From NCBI GenBank assembly GCA_945285915.1, contig CALYQL010000003.1:62001-126000 (forward strand): a stretch of 64,000 nucleotides of DNA, given 5' to 3'. Shown here piece after piece: positions 63,231 to 64,000 of this stretch (positions are counted from its first letter, which is position 1; the number at the start of each line of letters is the position of its first letter). The notes below the pieces were generated by a model, which was given only the letters and a program-made list of their open reading frames with translations, made no database searches and was not told where the DNA came from. The translations under genes and the position numbers were made by a program. The stretch is from an uncultured Bartonella sp. Lineage in GTDB: Bacteria > Pseudomonadota > Alphaproteobacteria > Rhizobiales > Rhizobiaceae.

Positions 63231-64000
63231 CAGTTCCTTTTGCAAAGCTTTTTCCCAGTTTTTGAGCGGTCGGCACGTTCGCATGACTAGCCAACCATGC
63301 GGTAAGCTGCATACGACGCATCATAATAAAATGTGCTATTGTTTCCCGCATAAAAAGCGTTACCGGCATAACTTCTTGATAACCTTGAAACCACGCTTCA
63401 ATAAGCTCAGGTACACACGGGTCATCTTCAATGAAACTCAGCGAATTGGCTAAATCGAGTCCGCGCCAAGAAAAGCCACAATCATCAAAATCTATCGCTA
63501 TAAGATGATCGTCGTTAACGAGAAGATTAGCCAAACGCAAATCACCATGGATAAGGCCATAATTGATATCATCATGTGGAAAATGCGCAGTGACAGACTT
63601 CAATGCGGCATCACAAGCCTCCAACAGTTTACGGTCGTCATCCGATAAACCATAAGCACAACGCCAGTCTCCCCAATATGCATTGGGCCCTACCATTGTT
63701 TCATAAGTCCAATGTTTTCTTACAAAATTGTCTGGCTTATGCCAACTTAACGACTGGCGATGTAATCCTGCTGAAATTCTTCCTAATTCAAAAAACCAAT
63801 GAACAAGATTGCTATCAATTTTTGGTTCTAGCCCATCCATAAAAGAAAAACAGGCAAGCCTGAAATTGTTAGAAGAAATAAACAATTCACCAGATAGCGT
63901 TGTAAACAGATGTGGAACTGTAACAATAGCCGACTGCTCAATAGCTTGTAGCCACAAAAGCTCTGAAGTTATCTCAGCATCACTATGATAATTTGAGCGA
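63199..64000 (-). CDS. Phosphotransferase-fold kinase (SrkA-like), 5' end outside the window
   Basis: APH/choline-kinase-fold protein; 267 codons are inside the window and the frame stays open to the right edge, reading NYHSDAEITSELLWLQAIE just before 63957, so the start is beyond 64000. The Brenner motif is IHGDLRLANLL (catalytic Asp), and the metal-binding DFG-equivalent is AIDFDDCGFS. The pattern fits the stress response kinase A (SrkA/YihE)-like or homoserine-kinase-II-like group. Which substrate is phosphorylated is unknown. The last 32 nt overlap modC tail to tail. Confidence 0.83.
   Translation of the reverse strand, partial: RSNYHSDAEITSELLWLQAIEQSAIVTVPHLFTTLSGELFISSNNFRLACFSFMDGLEPKIDSNLVHWFFELGRISAGLHRQSLSWHKPDNFVRKHWTYETMVGPNAYWGDWRCAYGLSDDDRKLLEACDAALKSVTAHFPHDDINYGLIHGDLRLANLLVNDDHLIAIDFDDCGFSWRGLDLANSLSFIEDDPCVPELIEAWFQGYQEVMPVTLFMRETIAHFIMMRRMQLTAWLASHANVPTAQKLGKSFAKGTVKLAQKYLMI

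Overview
The window reads as chromosomal backbone of a low-GC (by eye about 40%) alphaproteobacterium of the order Hyphomicrobiales (Rhizobiales), probably in or near the Bartonellaceae. The evidence is the protein set: CobS/CobT, DUF1674, a DUF1127 protein, a Mic60-like protein beside HemY and HemD, BioMNY, the large 1598-residue NAD-glutamate dehydrogenase, an ETF-beta methyltransferase and DUF2125. It holds 64 protein genes and one tRNA-Gly. I see no prophage, insertion sequence or CRISPR array. A working HemD/HemY locus and a periplasmic three-subunit sugar (or sugar-acid) dehydrogenase would fit a free-living or gut-associated relative better than a blood-borne heme-scavenging Bartonella; this is inference, not a species call.

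Layout. 1-5.2 kb: xerC with a 32-nt perfect palindrome over its start codon, bolA, a J-domain protein, cobS-cobT. 5.4-6.5 kb: a queuosine-precursor transporter behind a candidate preQ1-I riboswitch, and rpmB. 6.7-9.5 kb: SURF1 and two DMT exporters. 9.5-9.8 kb: a 47-residue DUF1127 gene followed by three hairpins with CU-rich loops, resembling the CcaF1/CcsR (cuckoo RNA) arrangement. 10.1-18.9 kb: purH, a heparinase-like protein, rsmB, htpX, DUF1674, rpsP, chorismate mutase and ffh. 19-28 kb: a lytic transglycosylase, carbonic anhydrase/pyridoxal kinase, NAD-GDH, DUF2125.

28-39 kb: ChaC-like protein, glutamine amidotransferase, TerB, HemY, Mic60-like protein and HemD on the minus strand, then divergent tsaD-gpsA-yciI-EVE-ETFB methyltransferase, an L,D-transpeptidase lipoprotein and a TusA-like protein. 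39-44.8 kb: a COG0523 metal GTPase coupled to a D,D-carboxypeptidase, a universal stress protein, the BioMNY biotin importer and PlsC. 44.9-48.7 kb: triheme cytochrome c, GMC flavoprotein and Tat-exported small subunit of a membrane dehydrogenase. 48.9-54.3 kb: a secreted protein of unknown function, thiD, a divergent GlxA-type regulator/DJ-1 pair, a DASS anion transporter and YagU.

54.3-64 kb: a 180-bp stretch of about 91% AT next to tRNA-Gly(GCC), a PF04392-type ABC importer whose operon ends in holA, a class IV aminotransferase, modE-modABC with a candidate ModE operator, and a phosphotransferase-fold kinase running off the right edge. The most notable non-coding signals are the DUF1127/CU-loop RNA locus, the riboswitch in which the start codon may form part of the pseudoknot, and the palindrome over the xerC start.
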